A stretch of DNA of 64,000 nucleotides from Acinetobacter brisouisimilis (GTDB lineage Bacteria > Pseudomonadota > Gammaproteobacteria > Pseudomonadales > Moraxellaceae). Shown in pieces: positions 8,559 to 18,046 of the stretch. The first letter of the stretch is position 1. Each line of letters begins with the position of its first letter. The position numbers were made by a program, and so were the translations under genes. The stretch is from NCBI RefSeq assembly GCF_000368265.1, contig NZ_KB851219.1:139920-203919 (forward strand), written 5' to 3'. The notes beneath the pieces were generated by a model. The model was given only the letters and a program-made list of their open reading frames with translations, was not told where the DNA came from and made no database searches.

Positions 8559-9971
8559 ATGTTTGACACCTTAACAGAACGACTCTCACAGAGTTTAAGA
8601 AATGTTACCGGTACAGGACAACTGACCGAAGACAATATTAAAGACACCCTGCGAGAAGTGCGTATGGCACTTCTAGAGGCGGATGTTGCCTTACCTGTAA
8701 CTCGTGAGTTTATCGCGAAAGTTAAGGAACAGGCACTTGGACAAGAAGTCATGAGCCAACTGTCTCCAGGACAGGCTTTTGTCAAGATTGTTCATGATGA
8801 ACTGACCAAAATGATGGGCGAGGAAAACCAAAGCCTGGATTTGGCAGCAAAACCGCCAGTCGTGATTTTATTGGCAGGCTTGCAGGGTGCGGGTAAAACC
8901 ACCACTGCGGCAAAATTGGCACGCTTCTTAAAAGAGCGCCAAAAGAAAAAAGTCATGACTGTTTCTGCCGACGTTTACCGTCCTGCTGCGATTAAACAGT
9001 TAGAAACGGTTTCAGCCGAAGTCGGTGCAGAATTTATTTCATCAAGTGCAGATGAAAAACCGATTGATATTGTCAATCGCGCCATTGAGCAAGCAAAAAT
9101 CAAGTTTGCCGATGTGTTGATTGTCGATACGGCAGGTCGTTTACATGTCGATGAAGACATGATGGACGAAATTAAAGAATTGCACGCTGCAGTTAAACCA
9201 ACCGAAACCTTGTTTGTGGTCGATGCCATGACGGGTCAGGATGCGGCAAATACAGCAAAAGCCTTTAATGATGCCTTGCCGCTTACAGGTGTGATTTTGA
9301 CCAAAACTGATGGTGATGCACGCGGTGGTGCAGCGCTTTCAGTGCGTGCCATTACTGGCAAGCCAATTAAGTTCTTGGGTATGGGTGAAAAACTCGATGC
9401 ACTTGAACCATTCCACCCTGAACGTATTGCCCAGCGTATTTTGGGGATGGGTGACGTGCTGTCTTTGGTTGAGGAAGTTGAACGCAAACTCGACAAAGAA
9501 AAAGCCGAAAAAATGGCGAAAAAATTGCAAAAAGGCGGCAGCTTCAACTTTGAAGATATGCTGACGCAATTTGAGCAAATGAGCAAAATGGGCGGGATGA
9601 TGGGCTTCTTGGACAAGTTGCCTGGCATGAGCGGTGCAGGTTTGCAGCAAGCGATTCAGCAAGCCAACCCTGAAAAACAAGTCAAAAAGATGGAAGCCAT
9701 CATTTTGTCGATGACGCTCAAAGAGCGCCGTAACCCAGAATTAATGAACCCAAGCCGTAAAAAACGTATCGCAGCAGGCTGTGGTATGGATGTTGCGGAG
9801 GTCAACAAGTTGATCAAGCAACATGCGCAAATGGCAAAAATGATGAAGAAATTTGCCAATCCGTCAGGTTTGGGCAAAATGATGCGTTCACTCAGCGGTA
9901 TGCAAAAGCAGTTCGGTGGTGGTGGCGGTGGTATGGGGCCATTATTTGGTGGCAACGACCAGAAAAAATAA
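8559..9971 (+). CDS. ffh: Signal recognition particle protein Ffh
   Basis: A 470-residue SRP54 GTPase that, with 4.5S RNA, delivers signal-sequence-bearing ribosomes to the membrane receptor FtsY. The N domain covers about residues 1-95. The G domain has the P-loop GLQGAGKTT (107-115), DTAGR, and TKTDGDARGG. The methionine-rich M domain (about 330-450) carries MLTQFEQMSKMGGMMGF and the RNA-binding GCGMDVAEVNKL segment. A glycine tail (GGGGGGMGPLFGG) closes the protein. Transcription ends at a strong terminator. Confidence 0.98.
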   Translation: MFDTLTERLSQSLRNVTGTGQLTEDNIKDTLREVRMALLEADVALPVTREFIAKVKEQALGQEVMSQLSPGQAFVKIVHDELTKMMGEENQSLDLAAKPPVVILLAGLQGAGKTTTAAKLARFLKERQKKKVMTVSADVYRPAAIKQLETVSAEVGAEFISSSADEKPIDIVNRAIEQAKIKFADVLIVDTAGRLHVDEDMMDEIKELHAAVKPTETLFVVDAMTGQDAANTAKAFNDALPLTGVILTKTDGDARGGAALSVRAITGKPIKFLGMGEKLDALEPFHPERIAQRILGMGDVLSLVEEVERKLDKEKAEKMAKKLQKGGSFNFEDMLTQFEQMSKMGGMMGFLDKLPGMSGAGLQQAIQQANPEKQVKKMEAIILSMTLKERRNPELMNPSRKKRIAAGCGMDVAEVNKLIKQHAQMAKMMKKFANPSGLGKMMRSLSGMQKQFGGGGGGMGPLFGGNDQKK

Positions 9972-9983
9972 AATTTTCTGTAT

Positions 9984-10014
9984 AAAAAATAGGCGCATAT
10001 TGCGCCTATTTTTT
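9984..10014. terminator. Bidirectional terminator after ffh
   Basis: A 14-bp perfect stem, AAAAAATAGGCGCA with TGCGCCTATTTTTT, around a 3-nt loop. A- and T-tracts on both sides let it end both ffh and the convergent minus-strand exported-protein gene. Confidence 0.92.
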
Positions 10015-10711
10015 ATGGCTTTTCGATAAGTGTCTGATTACGATCATTCAGTAAATTCATGATCAAATAACAGGTATCTAATTGGTTTTTCGGTTCTAGA
10101 GTTTTTTCTGCAAAACATTCGTCGGCCGCAATGGCTTTACCTTCAGTGTCCCAGCCTTGTGCCTGTAAAATCTGCCCGTCTGAATCGAACTTTACTTTTA
10201 AGGCAGGTACATTGGGATGGTACCAGTAATCGCTTTGCGTTGAACCATCAGCAGACATGGTTTCTTGTGAAAGCAGTTGACCCTGACGATTCAACAGTTG
10301 GCTAGGCCCAATGAGTTGCTGCTGCTGATTGTATTGAGTCGTAAAAAATACTTCACCTGTCGCATAATAAAGCTTGAGTTCACCCGTGACTGAATTTGGA
10401 TCGAAACTATGCAAGTCTTCAGACTTACTCAACCAGAAAGGGGCGGACTGTGGCGTTCTGGTTTGGGTATAAAAATCCTGTACCAGATACTGACCTTGTG
10501 CATTTTTGTCTAATAAAACACGGTAATAACCTGTGGTTAAGGCTTTGGCTGAATATTCATTGCCAAATTGAATCGGTGAAAAATAGGCAATAATCTGGTT
10601 TTTTTGAATTGAACTGGATGTGGCTAATGTACTGTTACTGGTTTTTGCCGACACTGCTGCGGGAGTGACCAAACTACATGCCAATAGGGCAGTTAAAAGT
10701 ATTTTTTTCAT
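10013..10711 (-). CDS. Exported protein of unknown function, paralogue of 10779-11483
   Basis: A 232-residue protein with an N-terminal signal peptide (residues 1-22, VSAK region). The mature part contains LYYATGEVFFTTQYN and LLNRQGQLLSQE segments that resemble MORN/YwqK-type beta hairpins. It ends with a conserved block, ECFAEKTLEPKNQLDTCYL. It is clearly homologous along its whole length to the neighbouring lipoprotein gene (IAYFS at the mature start, QDFY, ECFAEKTL-PKNQ-D-CY near the end), so the pair is a tandem duplication. The function is unknown; an envelope location is inferred. Confidence 0.7.
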   Translation of the reverse strand: MKKILLTALLACSLVTPAAVSAKTSNSTLATSSSIQKNQIIAYFSPIQFGNEYSAKALTTGYYRVLLDKNAQGQYLVQDFYTQTRTPQSAPFWLSKSEDLHSFDPNSVTGELKLYYATGEVFFTTQYNQQQQLIGPSQLLNRQGQLLSQETMSADGSTQSDYWYHPNVPALKVKFDSDGQILQAQGWDTEGKAIAADECFAEKTLEPKNQLDTCYLIMNLLNDRNQTLIEKP

Positions 10712-10778
10712 TGTTGTTCATCATTTTAAATGTCAGAAAAGAATGCCCAAGCCAAATCTGACTTGAGCAAGAGTAGCT

Positions 10779-11483
10779 TTAATCTGCCATAGTGGCGCTT
10801 GTTTGATAAATTTGCATCAGCAACTGATAGCATTGATCTTGCTGGTTTTTAGGATTTAAGGTTTTTTCGGCAAAACACTGATTGCTAGGAATCGCATGCT
10901 TTTGTTGGTCCCAACCTTTTGCCATAGTCACTTGATGCTTACTATTCATTTCAAAATTGAGCGCCTGATGCAGCGTTTCTGGATACCAGAAACGCCCCGA
11001 ATACGAACCATCAGCACGGTTTTCTTCCTGTACGATCAGCTTGCCTTGAGGATTATAAGTGGTTGCCTGACCCATTGGTTGATGTTGGGCATTATAGGTT
11101 GCACGTTGGTAGACCTGCCCGTTACGGTAATACAGAATTAAATCACCGACAACCGATGTCGGGGAAATCTTGTTTAAATCTGCAGGGTTGGTCAGTAAGA
11201 CTGGACTAGACTGTGGGCGGTGTGATGCCTGATAAAAGTCCTGTATCCAATAACCGCGCTCGTCATGTTTGATTAACACCCGATAGACATCGGCAGAGCG
11301 GCCATTGAGCAACAAAATGCCGCCTGTCTGCATCGAAGAAAAGTAGGCAATCACCGATTGCTCGGAAGCTGCACTCCCTAAACTGGTTGGAGTAGGTGCA
11401 GAGGGTGCAGTCGTGCTTTGGCAAGCGGATAATGCGATACCACAGGCCAGTATAGACAAAATTTTATAATTGCTTTTCATCAT
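10779..11483 (-). CDS. Lipoprotein of unknown function, paralogue of 10013-10711
   Basis: A 234-residue protein with a lipobox (GIALSACQS, lipidated cysteine at 21). The mature domain shares [32 protein letters not shown] and the terminal [20 protein letters not shown] block with the next gene. The MORN-like repeats suggest a beta-rich surface or periplasmic module. Its start codon overlaps the coaX stop by 4 bp, so it is probably co-transcribed with birA-coaX, although no functional link to those enzymes is evident. Confidence 0.72.
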   Translation of the reverse strand: MMKSNYKILSILACGIALSACQSTTAPSAPTPTSLGSAASEQSVIAYFSSMQTGGILLLNGRSADVYRVLIKHDERGYWIQDFYQASHRPQSSPVLLTNPADLNKISPTSVVGDLILYYRNGQVYQRATYNAQHQPMGQATTYNPQGKLIVQEENRADGSYSGRFWYPETLHQALNFEMNSKHQVTMAKGWDQQKHAIPSNQCFAEKTLNPKNQQDQCYQLLMQIYQTSATMAD

Positions 11484-12232
11484 GATCCCTCAACTGATTC
11501 GTTGTTCTTGTGGTGTGAAATATAATGTTGCAGCCCTTTTAATAACAAGTCTGTTTCTACAACAGGTTGATACTCTTGTAAAAAACGGGCGAATAACACA
11601 GCATCACCGCCTGTTAAAATCAGCTTGCGCGGTGATTGTTCCAGAATTTTCTGAATAGTGCTAATGAGCCCAAGCAAAATACCATGATGTACGCAATCCA
11701 CGGTCGTTCGTCCAGGTTCCAAATGCTCAAATGCCGAATCTGGAATTTTAATGCCTTTGGTATTTTGAATCAGTGAATTCCGTTGTAAATATAGATTAGG
11801 TAAAATATAGCCGCCCAAATGCTGCATGCCTTGTGTAAGGTCTATCGTCAGCGCAGTTCCACAACCAATCACGCACAGATCTTGCTCTGGCGCAGCAACT
11901 GCCAGAAGCTGTAGCCAGCGGTCAATCCCGAGTTGCTGAATATCGTCATAACCACAGAGCAAGCCTGCGTATTCGTGCTGTACTTTGGCAATGTAGAGCG
12001 GGGCATTCAGACGTTTTAAAATACGGCTAATCCGATCATTATTTTTTTTATCTAGAACTGAAGAAATCCCAATTCGGCGAATTTGCAGGGCTTTAAAGTG
12101 ATGAACTAAACCCAGTAGCAAGTCGGCAGGCGATTGCAAATGTAGTTCAGCACCATGTTCAATCACCTCTTGACCTTGGGTAATCCAGTATTTTAGGCGT
12201 GTGTTACCAATATCGAGCCATAAATTTTGCAT
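11480..12232 (-). CDS. coaX: Type III pantothenate kinase
   Basis: A 250-residue ASKHA-fold kinase that phosphorylates pantothenate, the first step of coenzyme A synthesis. Visible motifs are LDIGNTRLK (residues 6-14, phosphate loop), [23 protein letters not shown] and ILTGGDA near the C-terminus. Type III enzymes replace the CoaA kinase of enterobacteria. The gene follows birA after 12 bp and overlaps the downstream lipoprotein gene by 4 bp. The birA-coaX pairing is common in proteobacteria. Confidence 0.95.
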   Translation of the reverse strand: MQNLWLDIGNTRLKYWITQGQEVIEHGAELHLQSPADLLLGLVHHFKALQIRRIGISSVLDKKNNDRISRILKRLNAPLYIAKVQHEYAGLLCGYDDIQQLGIDRWLQLLAVAAPEQDLCVIGCGTALTIDLTQGMQHLGGYILPNLYLQRNSLIQNTKGIKIPDSAFEHLEPGRTTVDCVHHGILLGLISTIQKILEQSPRKLILTGGDAVLFARFLQEYQPVVETDLLLKGLQHYISHHKNNESVEGS

Positions 12233-12244
12233 TATATTCTCGGA

Positions 12245-13030
12245 TTACTGTGTTGAAGGAAGTGGGCGTAAACGTCCCTGATAATACACGGTCTGACCTT
12301 GTGCTGTATCGAGCACAATCCCGCCATCATTTTGAATCCCGAGGAATATCCCTTCAGCAACACCTTGTTTGTGCTCGAAACTGACCGATTGCCCTTTAAA
12401 CATTGCTACATGATTAAAGCGCTCTGCCAAATTGTAACAGCCATGATTGAACCATGTGCCTGCCTGTTGAATCGCCACATAAATGTCGTGAAGCAACTCA
12501 ATTCGACTACGATTGTGCAGCCCCAGTTCGCTCAATGAGGTCACTGCCTGATCCAGATTTTGCAGGTCAGGCGGCGTAATAATATTGATGCCAACCCCGA
12601 TAATCGCTTGATGAGCAGAAAGTGGCTCGACTAAAATGCCACCCCATTTCCCTTGATGGCTATAGAGATCATTGGGCCATTTGATTTGTAAATTAAAGTC
12701 TTTCAGTATGGGCATGTGAAGTAGGTTGAGTGCAACTTCAAGTGCCAAGCGCCCATCAATCGCTGTTTCGGTGTTGATGAGTGTGCTTAAATAGATGTTG
12801 CCTTGGGGAGACAGCCATTGCCTTTGATGTTGCCCACGACCTTGGGTTTGTATTTCGCTGCAAACAAGGGCAGTATGCATGCCTTGCTGGGCAAGTGCGC
12901 GTACATCATCATTGGTCGATGTCGTGCTATGTTTCAGCAAGACAATATCAGGGGTACAGTTTGACAGTTCGAGTAGCTGCTGTAATTGGCGAGTATCCGC
13001 ATCCATAATCAACAATTCATGGGAAAACAT
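12245..13030 (-). CDS. birA: Biotin--[acetyl-CoA-carboxylase] ligase, no DNA-binding domain
   Basis: A protein of up to 261 residues that activates biotin to biotinyl-AMP and attaches it to the carboxyl-carrier protein of acetyl-CoA carboxylase. The catalytic domain is intact: HSTTSTNDD, GRGQHQRQW (biotinyl-AMP loop), IKWPNDLY, GGILVEP, GVGINI. The roughly 60-residue N-terminal winged helix found in E. coli BirA is absent, so this should be a ligase and not the repressor of bio genes. The ATG at 13006 (253 residues) is an alternative start; neither has a clear ribosome-binding site, and the longer one begins only 3 bp from the divergent permease ATG. Confidence 0.93.
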   Translation of the reverse strand: MFSHELLIMDADTRQLQQLLELSNCTPDIVLLKHSTTSTNDDVRALAQQGMHTALVCSEIQTQGRGQHQRQWLSPQGNIYLSTLINTETAIDGRLALEVALNLLHMPILKDFNLQIKWPNDLYSHQGKWGGILVEPLSAHQAIIGVGINIITPPDLQNLDQAVTSLSELGLHNRSRIELLHDIYVAIQQAGTWFNHGCYNLAERFNHVAMFKGQSVSFEHKQGVAEGIFLGIQNDGGIVLDTAQGQTVYYQGRLRPLPSTQ

Positions 13031-13033
13031 AAG

Positions 13034-13855
13034 ATGGAGTTAATCATATATTTACTGATTGGTGCAATTGCAGGTTTTGCCGCAGGGTTGTTTGGTGTGG
13101 GTGGCGGTCTGATTATTGTCCCAATTTTATATATAGTGTTTACCCAGCAGCATTATGCCCCTGATGTGATTATGCATATGGCACTTGGTACATCGCTTGC
13201 GACCATTATGATTACTTCTTTAAGCTCGATTATGGCGCATCATCAAAAAGGCGCAGTGATGTGGTCGGTGGTGCGTAATATTGCTCCAGGCTTGGTGATC
13301 GGTTCTTTTTTAGGGGCAGGCGTTGCCGATGTTTTATCTGGGCATAGTTTGCAACTGATTATTGGTGTGTTTGCACTTTGGGTGTCGCAGCGCATGTTCT
13401 TTGGTGCAAAACAACAGGTTGACACCTCGAAGCATTTACCAACAGTTTGGCAACAGGCACTTGCGGGTTCTGGTATTGGGATCGCTTCAGCAATTTTTGG
13501 CATTGGCGGAGGTTCACTGACTGTCCCGTACTTAAACAAGCATGGCGTGGTGATGCAAAAAGCAGTGGCGACCTCGGCGGCTTGCGGTTTCCCGATTGCA
13601 GTTGCAGGAGCATTGGGTTTTATGTGGTTTGGGGCAAAACAGAGCATCCAGATCCCGCATGCGATTGGTTATGTGCATATTTATGCATTTATTGGCATTA
13701 GCATCATGAGCTTTGTCACAGCCAGATTTGGTGCCAAAGTGGCACATGCCTTGTCACCCGCCACACTGAAAAAATGCTTCAGCGGCTTACTTTTTACCGT
13801 GGGGAGTTATTTTATTTATCAGGGTGTGATACAACTTTTACAGACCGCACATTAA
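13034..13855 (+). CDS. TauE/SafE-family sulfite exporter-type permease
   Basis: A 274-residue membrane protein with about eight helices and the duplicated glycine motifs of the TauE/SafE family: GAIAGFAAGLFGVGGGLIIV in the first half and GIGIASAIFGIGGGSLTVPYL in the second. Family members export sulfur-containing organic anions or move other small anions; the substrate here is unknown. The ATG at 13034 was chosen because the preceding GGGAAAA can serve as ribosome-binding site and the membrane helix begins directly after it. The upstream gene birA is divergent, with start codons almost touching. Confidence 0.88.
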   Translation: MELIIYLLIGAIAGFAAGLFGVGGGLIIVPILYIVFTQQHYAPDVIMHMALGTSLATIMITSLSSIMAHHQKGAVMWSVVRNIAPGLVIGSFLGAGVADVLSGHSLQLIIGVFALWVSQRMFFGAKQQVDTSKHLPTVWQQALAGSGIGIASAIFGIGGGSLTVPYLNKHGVVMQKAVATSAACGFPIAVAGALGFMWFGAKQSIQIPHAIGYVHIYAFIGISIMSFVTARFGAKVAHALSPATLKKCFSGLLFTVGSYFIYQGVIQLLQTAH

Positions 13856-13885
13856 AACAAAATCAAAAAATGAAACAGGTGAATC

Positions 13886-14581
13886 ATGCTGCAGCAACCC
13901 GCACAATGTCTTGCCGAACAGATTGCCGATCAAATTGCACAGCAAATTATTTCAGGTGAGTTACTTGAAGGTGAGCGAATTCCTGAACTGCGGATTGCCA
14001 AAGAAATGCAGGTCAGCCGTGGTTCGGTACGTGAAGCATTGTTATTACTACAACGTACACATCTAATCGAGATTTATCCGCGCCGTGGCGCCATAGTTAC
14101 CGAAATGAGCACCGAGCAGGTCAATCAGTTATTTGAAAGCTGTGACATGCTTCTGAGCCAGTTGATTCAGTGTTTTATTTATCATGATGTATCTAGTGAA
14201 AAACAAAAAATTCAGCAGCTTGAGCAACAGTTAACATTGCATGTCAAACAGATGCAGTCTGAACAGTTTTATGATTTATGGTTTTATTTTCTGCTGAATC
14301 ATGCAGGGCAGTTTCATAATTTATATTTTACTCAATTTTTTCACGACTTATTTCCTGCACTGCGTCGCAGTTATTTTTTAATCCTGAATACCTCTCGGCG
14401 TGATTTGGAAGAAACCTTTAATCGCATAAAATGGATGATTGATGCTATTTTGACCCGAAATTTGCAACAAGCCACTTTATTTATGCACGATTTTTGCCGA
14501 CACTTGCGGGGACTTGTGTTGGACTCCCTGACACGAATGAAACAGATTGAATTGGCATGGGCACGTCGCTCACGTCATTAA
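13886..14581 (+). CDS. GntR-family transcriptional regulator
   Basis: A 231-residue regulator. The N-terminal winged helix-turn-helix (about residues 8-70) reads LAEQIADQIAQQIISGELLEGERIPELRIAKEMQVS then RGSVREALLLLQRTHLIEI, with RRGAIV closing the wing, as in FadR/FCD-type GntR proteins. The C-terminal helical domain (about 80-220) fits the ligand-binding FCD type but is divergent, so no effector can be named. It lies 30 bp after the TauE-like permease and just 11 bp before smc, so it may be co-transcribed with either. Confidence 0.85.
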   Translation: MLQQPAQCLAEQIADQIAQQIISGELLEGERIPELRIAKEMQVSRGSVREALLLLQRTHLIEIYPRRGAIVTEMSTEQVNQLFESCDMLLSQLIQCFIYHDVSSEKQKIQQLEQQLTLHVKQMQSEQFYDLWFYFLLNHAGQFHNLYFTQFFHDLFPALRRSYFLILNTSRRDLEETFNRIKWMIDAILTRNLQQATLFMHDFCRHLRGLVLDSLTRMKQIELAWARRSRH

Positions 14582-14592
14582 ATTAGGACAGT

Positions 14593-17500
14593 ATGCGTTT
14601 AAGCAGTTTAAAACTCTCAGGCTTCAAATCGTTTGCCGACAGTACCACATTACAATTTAAAGCCAACCGTAGTGCAATTGTGGGCCCGAATGGTTGTGGT
14701 AAATCCAATGTCATTGATGCCATTCGCTGGGTCATGGGCGAATCGAGTGCACGCCAGTTACGTGGCGGCAGCATGCAGGACGTGATTTTTACGGGAACCG
14801 CCAAACGTAAGCCTGTTGGCGTGGCGAGCGTCGAACTACGCTTTGAAAACACCTATGGCAAACTCGGTGGCATGTACAATGCCTACAATGAACTGGCGGT
14901 GCGTCGACAGGTGACGCGAGAGGGGAAATCGGAATATTTTCTCAATGGTACGCGCTGTCGCCGCCGTGATATTACCGATATTTTCTTGGGAACAGGGCTT
15001 GGGCCACGTTCTTATGCGATTATTGAACAGGGTATGATTAACCGTTTGGTGGATGCCAAACCTGAAGAAATGCGCGTATTTGTAGAAGAAGCGGCAGGGG
15101 TGTCACGTTATCAGGCACGTCGCCGTGAAACCCTTCAACATCTGGAACATACCACGCAAAACTTGGAGCGTCTGGAAGATATTGCCCACGAGTTGAAAGC
15201 CCAGCTGAAAACCCTAAAGCGCCAGTCAGAAGCAGCGGTTCAATATAAACAACTTGAACAGCAAGTTCGTACCTTAAAAATAGAAATTCTCTCGTTCCAG
15301 TGTCAGCAAAGCCAGCGTTTGCAACAGGAATATACTGCCCAAATGACCGAGTTTGGTGAGCAGTTTAAACTGGTGCGTTCGGAACTGAATACGGTTGAGC
15401 ATGACCTGACTGAAACCAGTGGTTTGTTTCAGCGTCTGATTCAGCAGTCCACCCCGTTACAACAAGCATGGCAAACCGCCGAGAAAAAACTGTCTGAACT
15501 TCAACTCAATGTTGAACAAAAACAAGCTTTACAGCTACAGAATAGTCAACAAATTTCACAGCTCGAACAGCAAAAAACGCAGTTGAAAGAACAGTTGCAA
15601 CTGACTGAAATGCAACTGGATACCTTACATGAACAGTGTGAGCAATTTGCGGAAAGCGTACAACAGGCTGAGCAGAATGATCAGCAGCAACAGCAGCAAA
15701 ATTCAGACTTGTCTGCACAGTATCAAGCTGCATTGCAACAGTATCAGCAGGTCAAAAGCCAAGTTGAGCAGCAACAGCAAAAACATGCCCAAATGCAGTC
15801 GCAACTGGAACAGCTTAATAAAAACCTTTTACGTTTAGAGCATCAAAAAGAAACGCTGGCACAGCAATATCAGCAAGTCAAAGCTCAAGTTACGCAGCCT
15901 GAACTGGAAGATTTTACTGAGCAACAGCACAGCGTTGCCGAGCAAGTGCAGCAAACTGAACAACAGTTACAGATGCTTGAACAGCAAAAACAACAGCAGC
16001 AGCAAGCCGTTCAACAGCAGCAGCAACAACTTTCTGCCCAACAGTCGCAACTCAAGATTTTGCAGGCAGAACAAAATAACCTGCAAAAACTCATGACCAA
16101 GCAACAGCCAAAACAGCAGTCAGCGGCACAGCAGCTGATGCAGGTTTTACAGTTACAAGACGTCGCTAAAGCGCATGCAGGACTGGTGGAAAAATATCTG
16201 GCGCAGTGGTTATCGGCTCATGTGTTGTCAGAAGCAGAGCCGTTCCATCCTGAGCAGGCACGGCAACTGCACATCACTGAAACGACTGTGCAGACTGAAC
16301 TTTTAGGTTTGCCAACACTGGCCAGCTGGATTGCCTATCCTCAAAACTCGTTATGGCAACAGGTTGCTATCGCAGTTGATTTTACTCAGGCGCTGGTTTT
16401 GCAGAAACAATTACAGACAGGGCAGACCTTGCTCAGTCTGGATGGTTATTTGCTTGGGCAAGACTGGGTGATTGGGCTGCTCTATGATGAACAAAGTCAG
16501 GCTGCACAAGGCGCGTTGAGTCACCGTATTCGCTTACAGGAAATCGAGCAAGAACTGGCAGAGGGGCAGCAGCAGTTACAACAGTTGCAGCAGCTGAGTG
16601 CTTCGGCTGAACAGACGTTAAAAGAAACTCAGCAGCAGATTCAAGAGCAGCATCAGCACAGTAAAACTTTACGTCAACAGCAACAACAACTGGATGTTCA
16701 GGTTGCTAAATTACATAGTGCACAGCAGGCTTTTGCGGTACAGCAGACGCAATTGCAGGCGCAGTTACAGCAGTTGGATTTGCAAATCGAAGAAGATGCC
16801 ATGCAAAAGGACGATCTGGAGATCGATCAGCATGCACTGGCAATCAAGCTGGAACAGGCGTTACCCAATTATAAAACCTTGCAGTATCAGATGGATGAAC
16901 TGGCTGAGCAATGTGAACAACAGCAACAGCAGCGTCAGCAGGTACAAGGTCAGTTACAAGACAGCAAACAACAGTTACAACAGCAACAGCAACAGATTGA
17001 GCTGCTTGAAAAAGATTTAAGTTTTCTCAAAAGCCAATATGCACAGTGTGTGCAGCAGCTTCAGCAAGCGCAAAGTGTGTTACAACCTATACAGCTTGAA
17101 TTACCGAGCTTGCAAGCGCAGCTTGAGGAGCAGCAACAGCAAACAGCCGTGCTTGAAAAACAGTGGAAGGAATGGCAGCTTGAACTGAATACTGTGCAAG
17201 AAAAGCAGCAGCATTTGACTCAGCAGCGCCATCAGCTACAGCAGCAGGATGAACAAGTACGTGAATTGCTTGAACAAAAACGACTGGCATGGCAAGCTGC
17301 AAAATCTGACCTGACACATTATACCGAGCAGTTAGAACAGTTAAATGCTGAACCACTGAAAAGCGTTGAAATTGAGCTGGTGGCACATCAGACACAACTA
17401 CAAAAAGCCCAACAACAGTTTGATAAAATCGGGGCGGTGAATCTGGCAGCATCGCAGGAATACGAAGAAGTTGCTGGGCGTTATGAAGAACTGACCCACC

Positions 17501-18045
17501 AGATGCAGGATCTGCAAAATACCGTGGAGCAGTTGCAACATGCCATGAAAAGTATTGATCAGGAAACGCGTAAGTTATTTATGCAAACTTTTGAACAGAT
17601 CAATCATGAGTTGCAGGATTTATTTCCAAAAGTGTTTAATGGTGGTGAAGCCAGTTTAAGTCTGGAAGATGACTGGCAATCGGGTGTAAAACTAATGGCT
17701 CGACCGCCAGGGAAACGTAACAGTTCTCTGGCATTATTGTCGGGTGGAGAAAAAGCCCTGACCGCGTTGGCATTGGTATTTGCCATTTTTCGTCTTAATC
17801 CAGCACCGTTTTGTGTACTGGATGAAGTCGATGCTCCATTAGATGATGCTAACGTGCAGCGTTTTTGTAATTTGGTCAAAGAATTGTCCGAACAGGTACA
17901 ATTTGTTTACATCACACATAATAAACTGGCAATGACCATGGCGACGGATTTATTGGGTGTTACAATGCCTGAGCCAGGAACATCAAAATTGGTCACTGTG
18001 AATTTAGAAGAAGCGAAAGAATACGGGTTAGTTGCGGAGTCATAG
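14593..18045 (+). CDS. smc: Chromosome segregation ATPase Smc
   Basis: A 1150-residue Smc subunit. The N-terminal head has the Walker A GPNGCGKSN (31-39), and the C-terminal head has the ABC signature LLSGGEKALTALAL and Walker B FCVLDEVDAPLDD. Between them are two long coiled coils and a hinge at about residues 520-645. The coils are extraordinarily glutamine-rich, with many QQQQ runs encoded by mixed CAG/CAA. The hinge keeps LSLDGYLLG, but the glycine-rich stretch normally following it reads WVIGLLYDE. With ScpA and ScpB at 34-35 kb it forms the Smc-ScpAB condensin, so this organism does not rely on MukBEF alone. zipA follows after 1 bp. Confidence 0.97.
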   Translation: MRLSSLKLSGFKSFADSTTLQFKANRSAIVGPNGCGKSNVIDAIRWVMGESSARQLRGGSMQDVIFTGTAKRKPVGVASVELRFENTYGKLGGMYNAYNELAVRRQVTREGKSEYFLNGTRCRRRDITDIFLGTGLGPRSYAIIEQGMINRLVDAKPEEMRVFVEEAAGVSRYQARRRETLQHLEHTTQNLERLEDIAHELKAQLKTLKRQSEAAVQYKQLEQQVRTLKIEILSFQCQQSQRLQQEYTAQMTEFGEQFKLVRSELNTVEHDLTETSGLFQRLIQQSTPLQQAWQTAEKKLSELQLNVEQKQALQLQNSQQISQLEQQKTQLKEQLQLTEMQLDTLHEQCEQFAESVQQAEQNDQQQQQQNSDLSAQYQAALQQYQQVKSQVEQQQQKHAQMQSQLEQLNKNLLRLEHQKETLAQQYQQVKAQVTQPELEDFTEQQHSVAEQVQQTEQQLQMLEQQKQQQQQAVQQQQQQLSAQQSQLKILQAEQNNLQKLMTKQQPKQQSAAQQLMQVLQLQDVAKAHAGLVEKYLAQWLSAHVLSEAEPFHPEQARQLHITETTVQTELLGLPTLASWIAYPQNSLWQQVAIAVDFTQALVLQKQLQTGQTLLSLDGYLLGQDWVIGLLYDEQSQAAQGALSHRIRLQEIEQELAEGQQQLQQLQQLSASAEQTLKETQQQIQEQHQHSKTLRQQQQQLDVQVAKLHSAQQAFAVQQTQLQAQLQQLDLQIEEDAMQKDDLEIDQHALAIKLEQALPNYKTLQYQMDELAEQCEQQQQQRQQVQGQLQDSKQQLQQQQQQIELLEKDLSFLKSQYAQCVQQLQQAQSVLQPIQLELPSLQAQLEEQQQQTAVLEKQWKEWQLELNTVQEKQQHLTQQRHQLQQQDEQVRELLEQKRLAWQAAKSDLTHYTEQLEQLNAEPLKSVEIELVAHQTQLQKAQQQFDKIGAVNLAASQEYEEVAGRYEELTHQMQDLQNTVEQLQHAMKSIDQETRKLFMQTFEQINHELQDLFPKVFNGGEASLSLEDDWQSGVKLMARPPGKRNSSLALLSGGEKALTALALVFAIFRLNPAPFCVLDEVDAPLDDANVQRFCNLVKELSEQVQFVYITHNKLAMTMATDLLGVTMPEPGTSKLVTVNLEEAKEYGLVAES

Positions 18046-18046
18046 T

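Noticed and set aside
15506-17452. Opposite-strand and frame-shifted ORFs inside smc
   Set aside because: They arise from the CAG/CAA-rich coding sequence of smc; they have biased composition and no ribosome-binding sites.
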